Shown: positions 51,936 through 61,540, counted from the first letter of the stretch. The stretch is 64,000 nt of DNA from RCC1774 sp050330855 (GCA_050330855.1 JBHJNL010000147.1:1-64000), one strand, 5' to 3'. The notes: generated by a model from the letters alone, not told the origin. A program made the numbers and translations.

Positions 51936-52958
51936 ATGAGAGTCATGGGGTATTGGTTAATGAAATATCGTGCGTTATCTATTGCAGGCTTAGCGATCAC
52001 TGTCGCCGCAGCCTATTCAGGGCCAGCCGTCGCCAACCCCAACAGCATCAAAATTGCAGGTATTGAGCAGATTCGGAAAAATCCTAGCAAGCGGATCGCG
52101 GTTTTAGACCTAGACTTTTCCAATGTCAGTGCGGAACAGTCTTACGGGAATTTATACGGCGAGAATGGCCCCTCCCGAGGCATCAGTAATCTGATCACAA
52201 ATCAACTAGTTAAAGATGGGACGTATGTGCTTGTGGAGCGCAGCAAAATTGATGCCATCTTAGCGGAGCAAAATCTAGGGAAATCGGATCGGCTTGAACC
52301 CACAACAGCGGCTCAAATTGGACGCCTCTTGGGCGTCGATGCAGTCCTGATGGGTTCGGTTACCCAATTCACCGTCGAAGATCAGTCCAATGATGTGTCG
52401 GTTGGTGGATTTTTTGGTCTAGGGGGTAAACAGAAAAAACAGCTTGCCAACGTTCAAATTTCAACTCGCCTGGTTGCCACCGCCACCGGCGAAATCTTAA
52501 CCGCCGCAGAGGGCACAGGTCAGGCCGACAAGAGCGGCGGCGGCGGTAGTATCTTTGGTGTTTCTGCCAGCACGGGAGGGGATAGTTCTAATCGGCTGCT
52601 TGGTGAAGCCTCTAAAAAAGCCGTTGAGCAAATTGTGTCTCAGCTTGTCTCTGTCGCACCGAAGCTAGCAGCTCTCCCGGAAACCTTACCCACGGCTGAA
52701 CCTGTGATTGCCGACATCACCGGCAAGGCAGTGACCTTGAACAAAGGAGGCTCCGATGGGTTTAGGCCAGGGATGGTGCTCTCAGTGGAGCGCGTCATCA
52801 AAGAAATTAAAGATCCTGAAACCGGCAAATTGCTGCGGCGTCAAACCCAAACCGTCGGACGTCTCCAGTTAACCCAGGTCGATCCGACCTCTTCTGTGGC
52901 AACGGTCTTGACCGGGCAAGGCTTCAAGGTGGGCGATCGCGCTAAAGCAGTGGAATAG
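51936..52958 (+). CDS. CsgG/HfaB-family secreted protein
   Basis: 340 aa. Signal peptide within the first 35 residues; starts at 51936, 51945 or 51960 are all possible. The CsgG-like domain has RIAVLDLDFSNVS, LVKDGTYVLVERSKIDAILA EQ in two parts, AAQIGRLLGVDAVLMGSVTQ and VQISTRLVATATGEILTA. The C-terminal part (about 240-340) is a beta domain (GFRPGMVLSVERV, VGRLQLTQVD). No lipobox cysteine is seen, unlike curli CsgG, so it is probably a periplasmic relative and not a secretion pore. No curli subunit genes adjoin. Confidence 0.75.
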   Translation: MRVMGYWLMKYRALSIAGLAITVAAAYSGPAVANPNSIKIAGIEQIRKNPSKRIAVLDLDFSNVSAEQSYGNLYGENGPSRGISNLITNQLVKDGTYVLVERSKIDAILAEQNLGKSDRLEPTTAAQIGRLLGVDAVLMGSVTQFTVEDQSNDVSVGGFFGLGGKQKKQLANVQISTRLVATATGEILTAAEGTGQADKSGGGGSIFGVSASTGGDSSNRLLGEASKKAVEQIVSQLVSVAPKLAALPETLPTAEPVIADITGKAVTLNKGGSDGFRPGMVLSVERVIKEIKDPETGKLLRRQTQTVGRLQLTQVDPTSSVATVLTGQGFKVGDRAKAVE

Positions 52959-53122
52959 TGCCGTGAAGCGTTTCTGAGGGTTGCTGGCTCCTCCTTTAGA
53001 TAACCTCCTAGCACTGACCGGGGGGCGGTGCGCTAGGTTTTGAAAGAGGTCCCATTGTTCCATGCAGCCCTCTGACCGTAAAAGATACAGCGATTGAAGA
53101 TGCCCCATCATTCTTAAAAACC

Positions 53123-55195
53123 ATGTTAGGAACAGTACTGGCCGGACGCTACAAGATCATCAAAATCCTAGGGGAGGGCGGATTTGGTGAAGCCTATCTT
53201 GCTGAAGATCAGCATCTGCCAGATGCCCAGTGCTGCGTCGTCAAAAAGCTAAAAACGGACCACCACGAGGCCGCAACGCTGAAAGTGGCTCGACGTCTCT
53301 TTGACTCCGAAGCCAAGATGCTCCATAAGCTGGGGCATCATGACCAGATTCCTCGGCTGCTGGCGCACTTCGAAGAAGCAGAGGGGTTTTATCTGGTTGA
53401 AGAGTATGTTGCGGGTCACAGTCTTGATGAAGAACTGGTTCCCGAGCAGCCTCTAGCAGAAGAAGCCGTGATCGCGATGCTGCGTGATATTCTCACTGGC
53501 CTAGCCTTTGTGCATCAAAATCAGGTCATTCATCGCGATATCAAGCCCTCAAACTTAATTCGGCGGCAGGTGGATAACCGGGTGGTTCTGATCGACTTCG
53601 GGGCCGTTAAACAGATGACGACGCAGCTCATCAATAATCACAGCCGCACGCCCCAGACAGTGTTAATTGGCAGTCCGGGCTACGTCCCCAGTGAGCAGTT
53701 TCGCGGCAACCCCAAGCTCAGCAGCGATATTTATGCCGTGGGCATGATCGGCATTCAGGCACTCACGGGGCTGAACCCGGCCATGGGACAACTCCCTGAA
53801 GACGAAGAGACCGGGGAGCTGGTGTGGCAAGATCGCGCCCAGGTCTCACCAGAATTTGCCACCATTCTCGAAAAGATGGTGCTCTATGATTATCGACAGC
53901 GCTATAGCTCTGCTATTGCCGCTCTTGAGACACTGCAGGCATTAATTGATACCCGCAAGGCTGCTCAGATAGACCTTGCCTGGGCGGAGACCGATATCGG
54001 TGCCGCAGACGAAGTCCCCGCAACGATTGTGAACGCTCCATCCTCAGAGCCGCAGATCGCTGCCAGTGTTGGTGAGGTTGCACCTGCGATCGCAATACCG
54101 GCTCCCATTGCCGCTCCTGTTGAAGAAACAATACCGTCCAAAGCTTCAGCTTCTTTAGAAACACCACCCGCAACGGCGTCACAGAATTCTGCGACCCGAT
54201 ACCAGGGCAGTGCTGCAACGGCGGAGCCAAGTAAGGCCGTTGCAACGGTTGTAACCCCCGCCGCTGCCCCCGCAGGATCGGCTCCCCGCCCAGGTGCTAA
54301 AAAGTTGAAGGCTGCAGCTCTAGGCCTCTTTGTGCTGTTATTGGGTGGAGGCGCTGTCGGTCTCGCTTCGCCCCATTTTGAACCGCTCTGTCAGATATTC
54401 AATAACTGTTCACCCACGATTCGCTTCCAGGCACTGTACGAAGATTCGACGGCGGCGGTAAAGTCAGCTCAAACGGCAGCCACAGATGCCAAAAATGTTG
54501 AGGCATTACAGGCGGCACAGATGGCGATGGAAGATGCGATCGCAGATCTAAAATCTATCCCCGAAACCATCAAAATTTATCCGACTGCTCAGAAAGAGCT
54601 GCCTGAGTATGACAAAAAGCTGCAGGCCCTTAAAACTCGCGTCGTCGCCGAGCAGAAAGCTCAAGAACAGTTCCAGCAGGCTGAGACCAACGCCAAAACG
54701 GCAGAAGAGAAGATGAAGGCCGTGGAAAAATCTGCCACCATCACCACAATGGAAGATGCCAAGAAGCAGTGGCAAGCCTCTCAGGCCAATCTAAAAAATA
54801 TTCCTCAAGGGTCGTTTATGGCGACCGAAGCCCAAGCTAAACAGCAAAGTCAAGAAGAAAAAGTCAAAACTCTGCAAAGCAAAATCGACAAGCTCGTCGC
54901 GGCTGAGCAACAGCGGCAGCAGGCAGCAGCAGCAGCGGCACGACGGCAGCAGCAGGCAGCAGCAGCAACCCAGCGACAGACTGCAACAACACGCTCTACA
55001 GCCACGCGATCCACTGCATCGCAAGCCTCAACGCCCAGTCGCTCCACGTCATCAACCCCTCGAAGAAGCACGTCATCTTCATCGACCCCGCAACGCTCAA
55101 CGTCATCATCATCAGCACCTCGTCAATCTAAGCCCAAAGCAGCCCCTCAAAAACCACTCTGGGGACCACCCGCCGGTCAAGAGCCGCTCTGGTAG
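53123..55195 (+). CDS. membrane Ser/Thr protein kinase with Ser/Thr/Gln-rich extracytoplasmic tail
   Basis: 690 aa. Hanks kinase at about 8-275: LGEGGFGEAYLA, catalytic VIHRDIKPSNL, VLIDFGAVKQM and GSPGYVPSEQF. A Pro/Ala-rich linker follows, then a membrane helix at about 395-415. The outer part has a long coiled coil (about 430-600) rich in Ala, Lys and Gln. The tail is low-complexity, with STPRRSTSSSS-like repeats, and ends QEPLW. The coiled coil may sense the cell wall or envelope. It is the second Ser/Thr kinase of the window. Confidence 0.9.
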   Translation: MLGTVLAGRYKIIKILGEGGFGEAYLAEDQHLPDAQCCVVKKLKTDHHEAATLKVARRLFDSEAKMLHKLGHHDQIPRLLAHFEEAEGFYLVEEYVAGHSLDEELVPEQPLAEEAVIAMLRDILTGLAFVHQNQVIHRDIKPSNLIRRQVDNRVVLIDFGAVKQMTTQLINNHSRTPQTVLIGSPGYVPSEQFRGNPKLSSDIYAVGMIGIQALTGLNPAMGQLPEDEETGELVWQDRAQVSPEFATILEKMVLYDYRQRYSSAIAALETLQALIDTRKAAQIDLAWAETDIGAADEVPATIVNAPSSEPQIAASVGEVAPAIAIPAPIAAPVEETIPSKASASLETPPATASQNSATRYQGSAATAEPSKAVATVVTPAAAPAGSAPRPGAKKLKAAALGLFVLLLGGGAVGLASPHFEPLCQIFNNCSPTIRFQALYEDSTAAVKSAQTAATDAKNVEALQAAQMAMEDAIADLKSIPETIKIYPTAQKELPEYDKKLQALKTRVVAEQKAQEQFQQAETNAKTAEEKMKAVEKSATITTMEDAKKQWQASQANLKNIPQGSFMATEAQAKQQSQEEKVKTLQSKIDKLVAAEQQRQQAAAAAARRQQQAAAATQRQTATTRSTATRSTASQASTPSRSTSSTPRRSTSSSSTPQRSTSSSSAPRQSKPKAAPQKPLWGPPAGQEPLW

Positions 55196-55202
55196 AGGCG
55201 AG

Positions 55203-55388
55203 ACGACCGATCAAATTCAGCTCCACGGTCAGGCCTCTGACTACAGCCTCGGCGCTATCCCCCAGGGACTTGACTCACAAAACGGGAGCGGTATCTATTT
55301 GAAGACACCGGGTACTGATGAGCTAGTGGCGATTGTAGCCTTCGTGAACAATCTAAACTTGGACAGTGACTCCTTTGTATACGTTTAG
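55203..55388 (+). pseudogene. C-terminal remnant of an RTX/hemolysin-type calcium-binding protein
   Basis: Directly after the kinase stop, a frame without a start codon reads TDQIQLHGQASDYSLGAIPQ, then GSGIYLKTPGTDELVAIVAF and NLDSDSFVYV before its stop. This is the characteristic C-terminal end (DxIQLHGxxxxYxLG, IYLxxPGTDELIA, SFxxV) of cyanobacterial RTX-type secreted proteins. The Ca-binding nonapeptide repeats that should precede it are absent. A deletion must have fused this end to the kinase gene's 3' flank. Confidence 0.7.
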
Positions 55389-55405
55389 CGCCCCACGCTC
55401 AACCG

Positions 55406-56173
55406 TCACTGATCTAGAAAGACATCTAGGGAATATTGAGAAAGCATTGACGGCTTAGAAACGGTTGCCCATGCTCCGGCATAGCCTGTGGCTGGCTGGA
55501 GATCGAAAACAAACAAGGTCTGCTCAGTGTCTGCTGCAGGGGTAAATTGAACCGATGTGGCAGACTGCTCTAGATTGCTGGAAACATCAATCTGATCTAG
55601 ATGCTCACCAATACTGCCCCCCAGTGCTTTGATGCAGGCTTCTTTTCGAGTCCAAAGCTGAAAAAATGTTCGACAGCGGTCTGCCACTGGCTGAGTGAAG
55701 ACGGCCTGCTGTTCGCGGTGGGTCAGAAAACGGTTGGTAATCCCGGCATAGTCCACGTCGGGGTTCATCTGCTCTAGATCAATGCCCAGTGCGGCTCCCA
55801 TCCTGACCGCAATCAATGCGATGTCATGGGAATGAGATAGATTAAACGCTAGCCCTGAATCACTAGCTCCGGCGACCATCGGTTTGCCTTTCTCGCCATA
55901 ACTAAACTGAACAGCGGCAGCATCAAGGTTGAGATATTGCCCCAGTAACCACCGGAGGTGGCCCCGCGTCACGATAAACCGTTGCTGATCGATGGGGCGA
56001 ATGAAGCGTTGCGATCTCATCTGTTCTTCTATCGATAGGCTCGGCCACAGCATCTGCTGGACATCTGTTGAAGCCCCCAACTGAAGCCGCCACAGATGTA
56101 CAGACTGAGGTTGCAGCTCAGGCACCACTGAGGTGTTCGGCCATTGCTGCAGTCGTTGAAATTGAGGCAACAT
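55406..56173 (-). CDS. 4'-phosphopantetheinyl transferase (Sfp/HetI type)
   Basis: 255 aa from ATG 56173, which has a GGGGA ribosome site; a GTG 12 codons upstream is possible. Motifs: FNLSHSHDIALIAV, GIDLEQMNPDVDY (Mg2+ binding) and FFQLWTRKEACIKALGG. It transfers the pantetheine arm of CoA onto carrier proteins of fatty acid, polyketide or non-ribosomal peptide synthesis. In cyanobacteria one such broad-range enzyme usually serves all carriers. It is divergent from the GGDEF gene. Confidence 0.9.
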   Translation of the reverse strand: MLPQFQRLQQWPNTSVVPELQPQSVHLWRLQLGASTDVQQMLWPSLSIEEQMRSQRFIRPIDQQRFIVTRGHLRWLLGQYLNLDAAAVQFSYGEKGKPMVAGASDSGLAFNLSHSHDIALIAVRMGAALGIDLEQMNPDVDYAGITNRFLTHREQQAVFTQPVADRCRTFFQLWTRKEACIKALGGSIGEHLDQIDVSSNLEQSATSVQFTPAADTEQTLFVFDLQPATGYAGAWATVSKPSMLSQYSLDVFLDQ

Positions 56174-56305
56174 TACGTCCCCGCCTGTTTGAAACCGAAT
56201 CAAACCCATCGAAGCCCCACCTTTGGAGGGAAATCATCACGATCTGTTCTAGAATAGCCTTCGTTTGGGGAAGACTAAGCATAGCTCCTCGATTATGGAC
56301 CTGTC

Positions 56306-57529
56306 ATGGCATCAGCCCCAGTTCGATCCAACCCTATCGGTCAGATTCTGACGCGAATCTTCTATCAATATATTGTTTTTATCCTGTTGGGTTGTCTGTG
56401 CCTAGGGGCCAGCATTGCTTTAGCCGGAACCGCTTACCTATCGAATCAACTGGTCGAGTCCCAGGCTCTTCAGCAAGCTCAAGCCACCACACGCACCGTA
56501 CAGCAGGCCGAGCAGATTCATCGACAGGCCCAGTCCAATACATCAGAGAGCCTAGCAGGGTCCAAAGACGCAGGGTCTAGCTACTGGGTTGCCCTCAGCC
56601 AAAGACTCCAGGGACAGCAGGATAATTTCTTTCGAGCCTACAGTGCGTCGGCAGACTCAAGACGGGGCAGACCCAGTGATAGTTTCGGTCAACAAGCCCA
56701 AACCTATCTAGAGAAGCATCCGCAGCAGGCCTATACTCGCCAAGATGAGATTGCAGGTCATCGTTACTTTCGCTACGCCTCCACCGTCGAAAATGCCGAT
56801 GGCTCTCGACAGGTTTTAGAAATCAACCAGTCCATTGAGCAGGCATTGCGAACCACTCAAAGAGGGTTGTGGTGGATAGGACTTGCTCTGATGGGAGTTT
56901 CGAGCTTAATTCTCGGTAGCGTCACCTTCATGTTGCGGGGTTTGCGTCAGCTAAACCAGAACCTGAAGACCCAAATTCAACTCCAGCGCCAGGAGCATAG
57001 CAAGGTTGCGCCCATTGATGGGTTAACGCAAGTGGCAACCCGCCGCCAGTTTCATGTTGCCCTCGAAGAAGAATGGCGGCGAATGCGGCGACGCACCCAA
57101 GATTTGTCGCTGATCCTTTGCCAAGTCGATTTTTTTGGTGAGTTTCAATCCACCTACGGTGAGCAAGCCGCTGAAGTCTGTCTCCGTATCATTGCTCAAT
57201 CCCTGAGCAGCCATGTTCACCGCATCGGCGACTTAGTCGCTCGCTATGATCAATCATCATTTGCGATCCTTTTACCCCACACGAATGAACTGCAAGCAGT
57301 CCAGATTGTTGCCAAACTATCTGATGCCATCTATGGCCTTAAGATTGAGCATCGACCGTCCCCTGTGAATGCGCGGGTCACGATAAGCATGGGCGTCGCC
57401 ACATTGATCCCAAGTGCCCACCGCGACTCGGATCAGCTTCTCAATCGAGCCACCTCTGCATTGTCAGCAGCGCAGCAGCAGGGCCACAATCGATTTGTCG
57501 TGCATACCCCCTCATCGACGGAGGCATAG
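56306..57529 (+). CDS. membrane protein with degenerate GGDEF domain
   Basis: 407 aa. Two membrane segments (about 19-44 and 190-212) flank an extracytoplasmic sensor loop. The cytosolic C-terminal half has the GGDEF fold (DGLTQVATRRQFHVALEEEW, HRIGDLVARYDQSSFAILLP, VTISMGVATL). The active-site loop reads DQSSF where GGDEF is expected, so both the metal-binding and catalytic residues are lost. It should not make c-di-GMP and may be a receptor or structural domain. Confidence 0.85.
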   Translation: MASAPVRSNPIGQILTRIFYQYIVFILLGCLCLGASIALAGTAYLSNQLVESQALQQAQATTRTVQQAEQIHRQAQSNTSESLAGSKDAGSSYWVALSQRLQGQQDNFFRAYSASADSRRGRPSDSFGQQAQTYLEKHPQQAYTRQDEIAGHRYFRYASTVENADGSRQVLEINQSIEQALRTTQRGLWWIGLALMGVSSLILGSVTFMLRGLRQLNQNLKTQIQLQRQEHSKVAPIDGLTQVATRRQFHVALEEEWRRMRRRTQDLSLILCQVDFFGEFQSTYGEQAAEVCLRIIAQSLSSHVHRIGDLVARYDQSSFAILLPHTNELQAVQIVAKLSDAIYGLKIEHRPSPVNARVTISMGVATLIPSAHRDSDQLLNRATSALSAAQQQGHNRFVVHTPSSTEA

Positions 57530-57622
57530 CACCTTGTCCCGAAGCATGACCTAAAGAGCTGAATCGTTTTGCTACCATATTCTTAGGGCCAATGCAGAGC
57601 GGCCTTTATGGAGTGTTGGCCC

Positions 57623-58096
57623 ATGGCGATTGAAAAACAAGACGTAAGTTTGCAGACGGCCTATGCCCTATGTGGTTTAGGTGTCTTGGGTCCTTGCGGC
57701 CTCCATCGTTTCTATCTAGGAAAGCCCGTTAGCGGCACCATTTGGCTCTTAACCTTTGGTTTCTTTGGCATTGGTCAATGGATTGACTTGGCGTTAATCC
57801 CTTCCATTGCCAATGAGCGACGGAAAACGCTAAACCCACAGTCTCAAGAGAACTATAGCGGTTTGCTTCAACAGGTATGGCAACAGGTGCGTCAGAAGAG
57901 AACCGATCAGATGCAGGTGCTGCTGAATGTTGCGATCGCAAATCAAAATGAACTGTCCCTCGGCAGAGCCATCCTAGAAACAGGCCTTACTGCTGACGAA
58001 ACCGAAGCGCTCTTAATAGAAGCCACCCGTCGGGGATTAGCTCATGTCGGCAACGATCCCGACTCTGGAGCAGTCCGTTACTATTTCGATCTTTAA
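57623..58096 (+). CDS. TM2-domain membrane protein
   Basis: 157 aa. An N-terminal TM2 module has two membrane helices with the conserved turn GPCGLHRFYLGKPVSGTIWL and GFFGIGQWIDLALIP. The cytosolic C-terminal 95 residues are helical (QQVRQKRTDQMQVLLNVAIA; GLTADETEALLIEATRRGL), as in several cyanobacterial TM2 proteins. The ATG at 57623 is preferred over the one at 57608. Function unknown. Confidence 0.82.
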   Translation: MAIEKQDVSLQTAYALCGLGVLGPCGLHRFYLGKPVSGTIWLLTFGFFGIGQWIDLALIPSIANERRKTLNPQSQENYSGLLQQVWQQVRQKRTDQMQVLLNVAIANQNELSLGRAILETGLTADETEALLIEATRRGLAHVGNDPDSGAVRYYFDL

Positions 58097-58155
58097 CGGC
58101 TAGCGCACAATCGATTGATGATAAAGTTGCGGCTGATGCCGTGCGAGACTGATCG

Positions 58156-59007
58156 TTGTCTAAACGGAAATTTGCTTTGATAGTCTGCTTTTGCTTAGTT
58201 CCGCTGCTGGTGGGCTGCAGTTTGCTGACGGGCCTTTTCAACCCAACGAGTATTGACCATTTAGCCCTCGGCAACCCCAGTAACGCAACGCCGACAGGAC
58301 TGACGCCCAATAATTATTTGATGACGAAGCCTCAGTTTGCGCTGTCCTACAACCGCAGTCGTGGTATCCCGAATTGGGTAAGTTGGCAGCTCGATCAGGG
58401 TTGGCTCGGTGACATTGATCGCAAAAATGACTTCCGCCCCGATGACGCGCTACCAAACCAGTGGGATCACGTCACGCCCACAGACTATCGCCGCAGTGGC
58501 TATGATCGCGGCCATCTAACGCCCTCTGGAGATCGCACCAATACAGCGATCAATAATTCCGCCACCTTTTTGATGACAAATATTATTCCACAGGCGGCAG
58601 ATATCAATCGTGGACCTTGGGTTGATTTAGAGGAATACTGCCGTGAATTAGTTCGGCGGGGCAAAACTTTATACATCATTGCCGGGGGGCATGGAAAACG
58701 AAATGCGATCTCAGGGGGCAAAGTCATTCCCCCAGCTCAGGTCTGGAAAATTGTGGTGGTGCTTGATCAGCCCGATATAAGATCCATCACAGCCCAAACC
58801 CGCGTCATTGCAGTCGATATGCCCAACCAAAATAGTGAAGCCACTGCCTCCTGGAGAAGCTATCTCGTTTCAGTCGATAGTCTTGAACGCAAAACCGGCT
58901 ATGACTTTCTCGACAAGATACCCCCCGCCATTCAAGCAGCAGTAGAAGGCCAGATTGATGTTAGCGGCAAAGCCCCTCCTCGACTCAAGAAAAAACCGAG
59001 ACGCTAG
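58156..59007 (+). CDS. NucA/EndA-type non-specific DNA/RNA endonuclease, probable lipoprotein
   Basis: 283 aa. The signal peptide ends in a lipobox (LLVGC, Cys21), implying membrane anchoring. The catalytic motif is YDRGHLTPSGDRT, followed by the Mg2+-binding Asn in MTNIIPQ; GPWVDLEEYCR and GKTLYIIAGG complete the beta-beta-alpha-metal nuclease core. It degrades DNA and RNA outside the cytosol, as Anabaena NucA does. No inhibitor gene like nuiA adjoins. The start is TTG at 58156. Confidence 0.88.
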   Translation: MSKRKFALIVCFCLVPLLVGCSLLTGLFNPTSIDHLALGNPSNATPTGLTPNNYLMTKPQFALSYNRSRGIPNWVSWQLDQGWLGDIDRKNDFRPDDALPNQWDHVTPTDYRRSGYDRGHLTPSGDRTNTAINNSATFLMTNIIPQAADINRGPWVDLEEYCRELVRRGKTLYIIAGGHGKRNAISGGKVIPPAQVWKIVVVLDQPDIRSITAQTRVIAVDMPNQNSEATASWRSYLVSVDSLERKTGYDFLDKIPPAIQAAVEGQIDVSGKAPPRLKKKPRR

Positions 59008-59094
59008 AGATAAACAGCATTAGTATTCTTCAAAAGTGACGTGACAGAAAAAGATTGAATCGGGTAAAATAAATAGAAACTGTCGGAGCCTATT

Positions 59095-59403
59095 GTGTCA
59101 GAGACAGATCTAGAAACCAGGCTAGAGGCAAAACTTGATCAAAAGCTAGACGCTATTGACAGCACCGTCAATGCGATAGCTGAGCATCAAGTCACGATGG
59201 TAAACAAGGTTGATGCTATCGCAACTCGTCAATCCGATATGGACACACAGCAGGGCAGCATTCTCACCCGCCTAGACAATCTGACCAACCCTCAAGCTGG
59301 TTACGCTTCCGCAGCCAAAACGCTGGCGATTGGCATCGCCATCACTGCCGTACTCTCTGCGCTGAAACCTATCCTGTTCGCTTACTTCATCCCTGGCAAC
59401 TGA
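59095..59403 (+). CDS. small coiled-coil protein with C-terminal membrane anchor
   Basis: 102 aa from GTG at 59095. A heptad-like acidic coiled coil (LEAKLDQKLDAIDSTVNAIA and on to about residue 65) is followed by one membrane helix (LAIGIAITAVLSALKPILFA). It overlaps the next gene by one base (TGATG), so the two are translated together. The shape recalls phage haemolysin XhlA-like or envelope tethers. Family not recognised. Confidence 0.5.
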   Translation: MSETDLETRLEAKLDQKLDAIDSTVNAIAEHQVTMVNKVDAIATRQSDMDTQQGSILTRLDNLTNPQAGYASAAKTLAIGIAITAVLSALKPILFAYFIPGN

Positions 59404-59615
59404 TGTCCGCACCCAAACGAGCGAGCTATCGCATTTCCCCAGAAGATCACCAAGCCCTGAAGATACTGGCAGAATGTACAGGCTACGTCTATGGCGGTGC
59501 AGGAAGCCCCGCTCAACTGATGAAGGCAATTGCAAGGGGAAAGATTTCACTACTAATGCCCTCGAACCCGCCTCAAGCCATAAATATTAAAGATTGCGAT
59601 TGCACTATTAATTGA
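59403..59615 (+). CDS. small protein coupled to the coiled-coil gene
   Basis: 70 aa. The first part (KRASYRISPEDHQALKILAE) resembles the start of ribbon-helix-helix antitoxin or repressor proteins, and the middle has YVYGGAGSPAQLMKAIARGK. Three cysteines lie in CTGY and KDCDCTIN. It is translationally coupled to the upstream gene. No confident family. Confidence 0.5.
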   Translation: MSAPKRASYRISPEDHQALKILAECTGYVYGGAGSPAQLMKAIARGKISLLMPSNPPQAINIKDCDCTIN

Positions 59616-59827
59616 AGTCGTAAAGAACCTCTGATTCAAGCTGGGATGCAAAGAATCGAAGCATCGTCTATGATTGTTAGGTTCTCTGTTGCTGGTTAGC
59701 TGGGCTATTACATCGCCACAAACTGGCCCAGGCTTGTAAAACTTTGATTCTTAAGGGTCTATGGCCCTCGCTTTTTTGTCCAATGCGACGGTGACAGCGC
59801 TTGGATAGTTCTTTTATCTCTGTAAAT

Positions 59828-61540
59828 ATGTCTGATACTCCCATGAAGTTTGCCGATCTTGCGATCGCACCTCCCCTGCTGCAAGCCGTCGAAGAAGCGG
59901 GCTATGAATCCCCGTCCCCGATCCAAGAAAAAAGCATTCCTCCCCTGCTCGAAGGGCGAGATCTACTCGGTCAAGCCCAAACCGGCACCGGCAAAACCGC
60001 CGCCTTTGCCCTGCCGCTGCTCAGCCGGATTGATTTATCGCTGAAGCATCCCCAAATCTTAGTGCTTACCCCCACCCGTGAGCTAGCAATTCAGGTGGCC
60101 GAAGCCATGCAAGCATACGCCCGACATCTAGACGGCTTTCAAATTGCTACTCTCTATGGGGGCCAAAACATTAGCACCCAACTACGCCAGCTTCGACGCG
60201 GCGTTCATGTCGTTGTTGGTACACCTGGACGGCTCATCGATCACCTCAAGCGGGGCACCCTGAAGCTCGATAACCTTGCCACGGTAGTTCTGGACGAAGC
60301 CGACGAAATGCTGCGTATGGGCTTCATTGAAGATGTTGAACTAATCCTTGAAAAAACACCCGCCGGACGGCAGGTAGCTCTGTTTTCGGCCACAATGCCC
60401 TCGGCGATCCGTCGCGTGGCTCAGACTCATCTCAACAATCCCGTCGAAATCAAGATTAAGTCCAAGACCACTACGGTGGCGAGCATTACTCAGCGCTACT
60501 GGCAGGTGCAGGGGCTGCAAAAGCTCGATGCCCTTACCCGCATCTTGGAAGTAGAAGATTTTGAAGCCATGCTGGTGTTTGTCCGTACTAAGGTGATGGC
60601 AGCCGAACTGACCGAAAAGCTAGAGGCACGGGGCTACTCCACCGCAGTCCTGAGCGGCGATGTCAGTCAAGTTCTCCGTGAAAAAACCGTGGAGCGGATC
60701 AAGAGTGGCCGTCTCGACATTATTGTCGCCACTGATGTTGCAGCCCGTGGTTTAGATGTCGAACGGATTAGTCACGTCATTAACTACGATATTCCCTACG
60801 ACACTGAAACCTACGTTCACCGGATTGGTCGCACCGGTCGGGCAGGGCGCAAGGGAGATGCCATTTTGTTTGTATCCCCCCGTGAAAAGCGAATGCTGCG
60901 GTCCATTGAAAAGGCAACCCGGCAGCCCATTGAGCCAATGAAGATTCCGAGCCACGCCGATATTGCCGATCGCCGCATCGTGCAGTTTAAGCGAATGATC
61001 ACCGATACGATTGAAGACCAAGAGCTGGGCTTTTTTGAAGATCTGATTAGCAACTATCAACAGGAGCAAGACTTGAGTTTGGGCGAAATTGCAGCCGCGC
61101 TTGCCCATCTGGTCCAGCGGGAGCGTCCGCTCGTGCCCTCAGAAAAAGAAGCCAGAAAAGATGCAGCCTCTGGTACCAGTGGATGGGCCGCAGATCTAGG
61201 GAAGCCGTCAGATCTTGCGATGCAGCAGTTTCGCATTGAGGTAGGGCGCGAACATGGGGTGCAGCCGAAGAATGTGGTGGGTGCGATCGCAAACGAGATC
61301 AATCTAGCGCCCAAATACATTGGGCAGATCAAGTTCTTTGACACCTTTAGTACGGTCTACCTTCCCGAAAACATGCCCAAGGAAGCGATCAAGCATCTGA
61401 AAACAGTCCGAGTCTGTGGTCAACAGCTCAGAATCAGTCAAGAAGAAGCCTTTAAGAGCAAGGACTCGAAAACACCTCGTGCTAAGGCTAGTCGAAAGTC
61501 AGGGAAGTCTCCGAAAAAACAGCAAAAAGCTCAAGTTTGA
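59828..61540 (+). CDS. DEAD-box RNA helicase (CrhR/CsdA type)
   Basis: 570 aa from ATG at 59828; a TTG nine codons earlier is weaker. Helicase motifs in order: Q-motif FADLAIAPPLLQAVEEAGY, GQAQTGTGKT, PTREL, TPGRLIDH, VLDEADEM, SATMP, ARGLDVERI and HRIGRTGRAG. A DbpA-like RNA-binding domain (about 480-545; RIEVGREHGVQPKNVVGAIA) and a basic tail follow. It resembles cyanobacterial CrhR, which unwinds and anneals RNA and is induced by cold and redox. The 210-base upstream leader may carry that control, but no element was recognised. Confidence 0.9.
   Translation: MSDTPMKFADLAIAPPLLQAVEEAGYESPSPIQEKSIPPLLEGRDLLGQAQTGTGKTAAFALPLLSRIDLSLKHPQILVLTPTRELAIQVAEAMQAYARHLDGFQIATLYGGQNISTQLRQLRRGVHVVVGTPGRLIDHLKRGTLKLDNLATVVLDEADEMLRMGFIEDVELILEKTPAGRQVALFSATMPSAIRRVAQTHLNNPVEIKIKSKTTTVASITQRYWQVQGLQKLDALTRILEVEDFEAMLVFVRTKVMAAELTEKLEARGYSTAVLSGDVSQVLREKTVERIKSGRLDIIVATDVAARGLDVERISHVINYDIPYDTETYVHRIGRTGRAGRKGDAILFVSPREKRMLRSIEKATRQPIEPMKIPSHADIADRRIVQFKRMITDTIEDQELGFFEDLISNYQQEQDLSLGEIAAALAHLVQRERPLVPSEKEARKDAASGTSGWAADLGKPSDLAMQQFRIEVGREHGVQPKNVVGAIANEINLAPKYIGQIKFFDTFSTVYLPENMPKEAIKHLKTVRVCGQQLRISQEEAFKSKDSKTPRAKASRKSGKSPKKQQKAQV

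Noticed and set aside
51936..52958. Curli secretion system
   Set aside because: The CsgG-like protein lacks a lipobox and no csgA/B/E/F genes are near.
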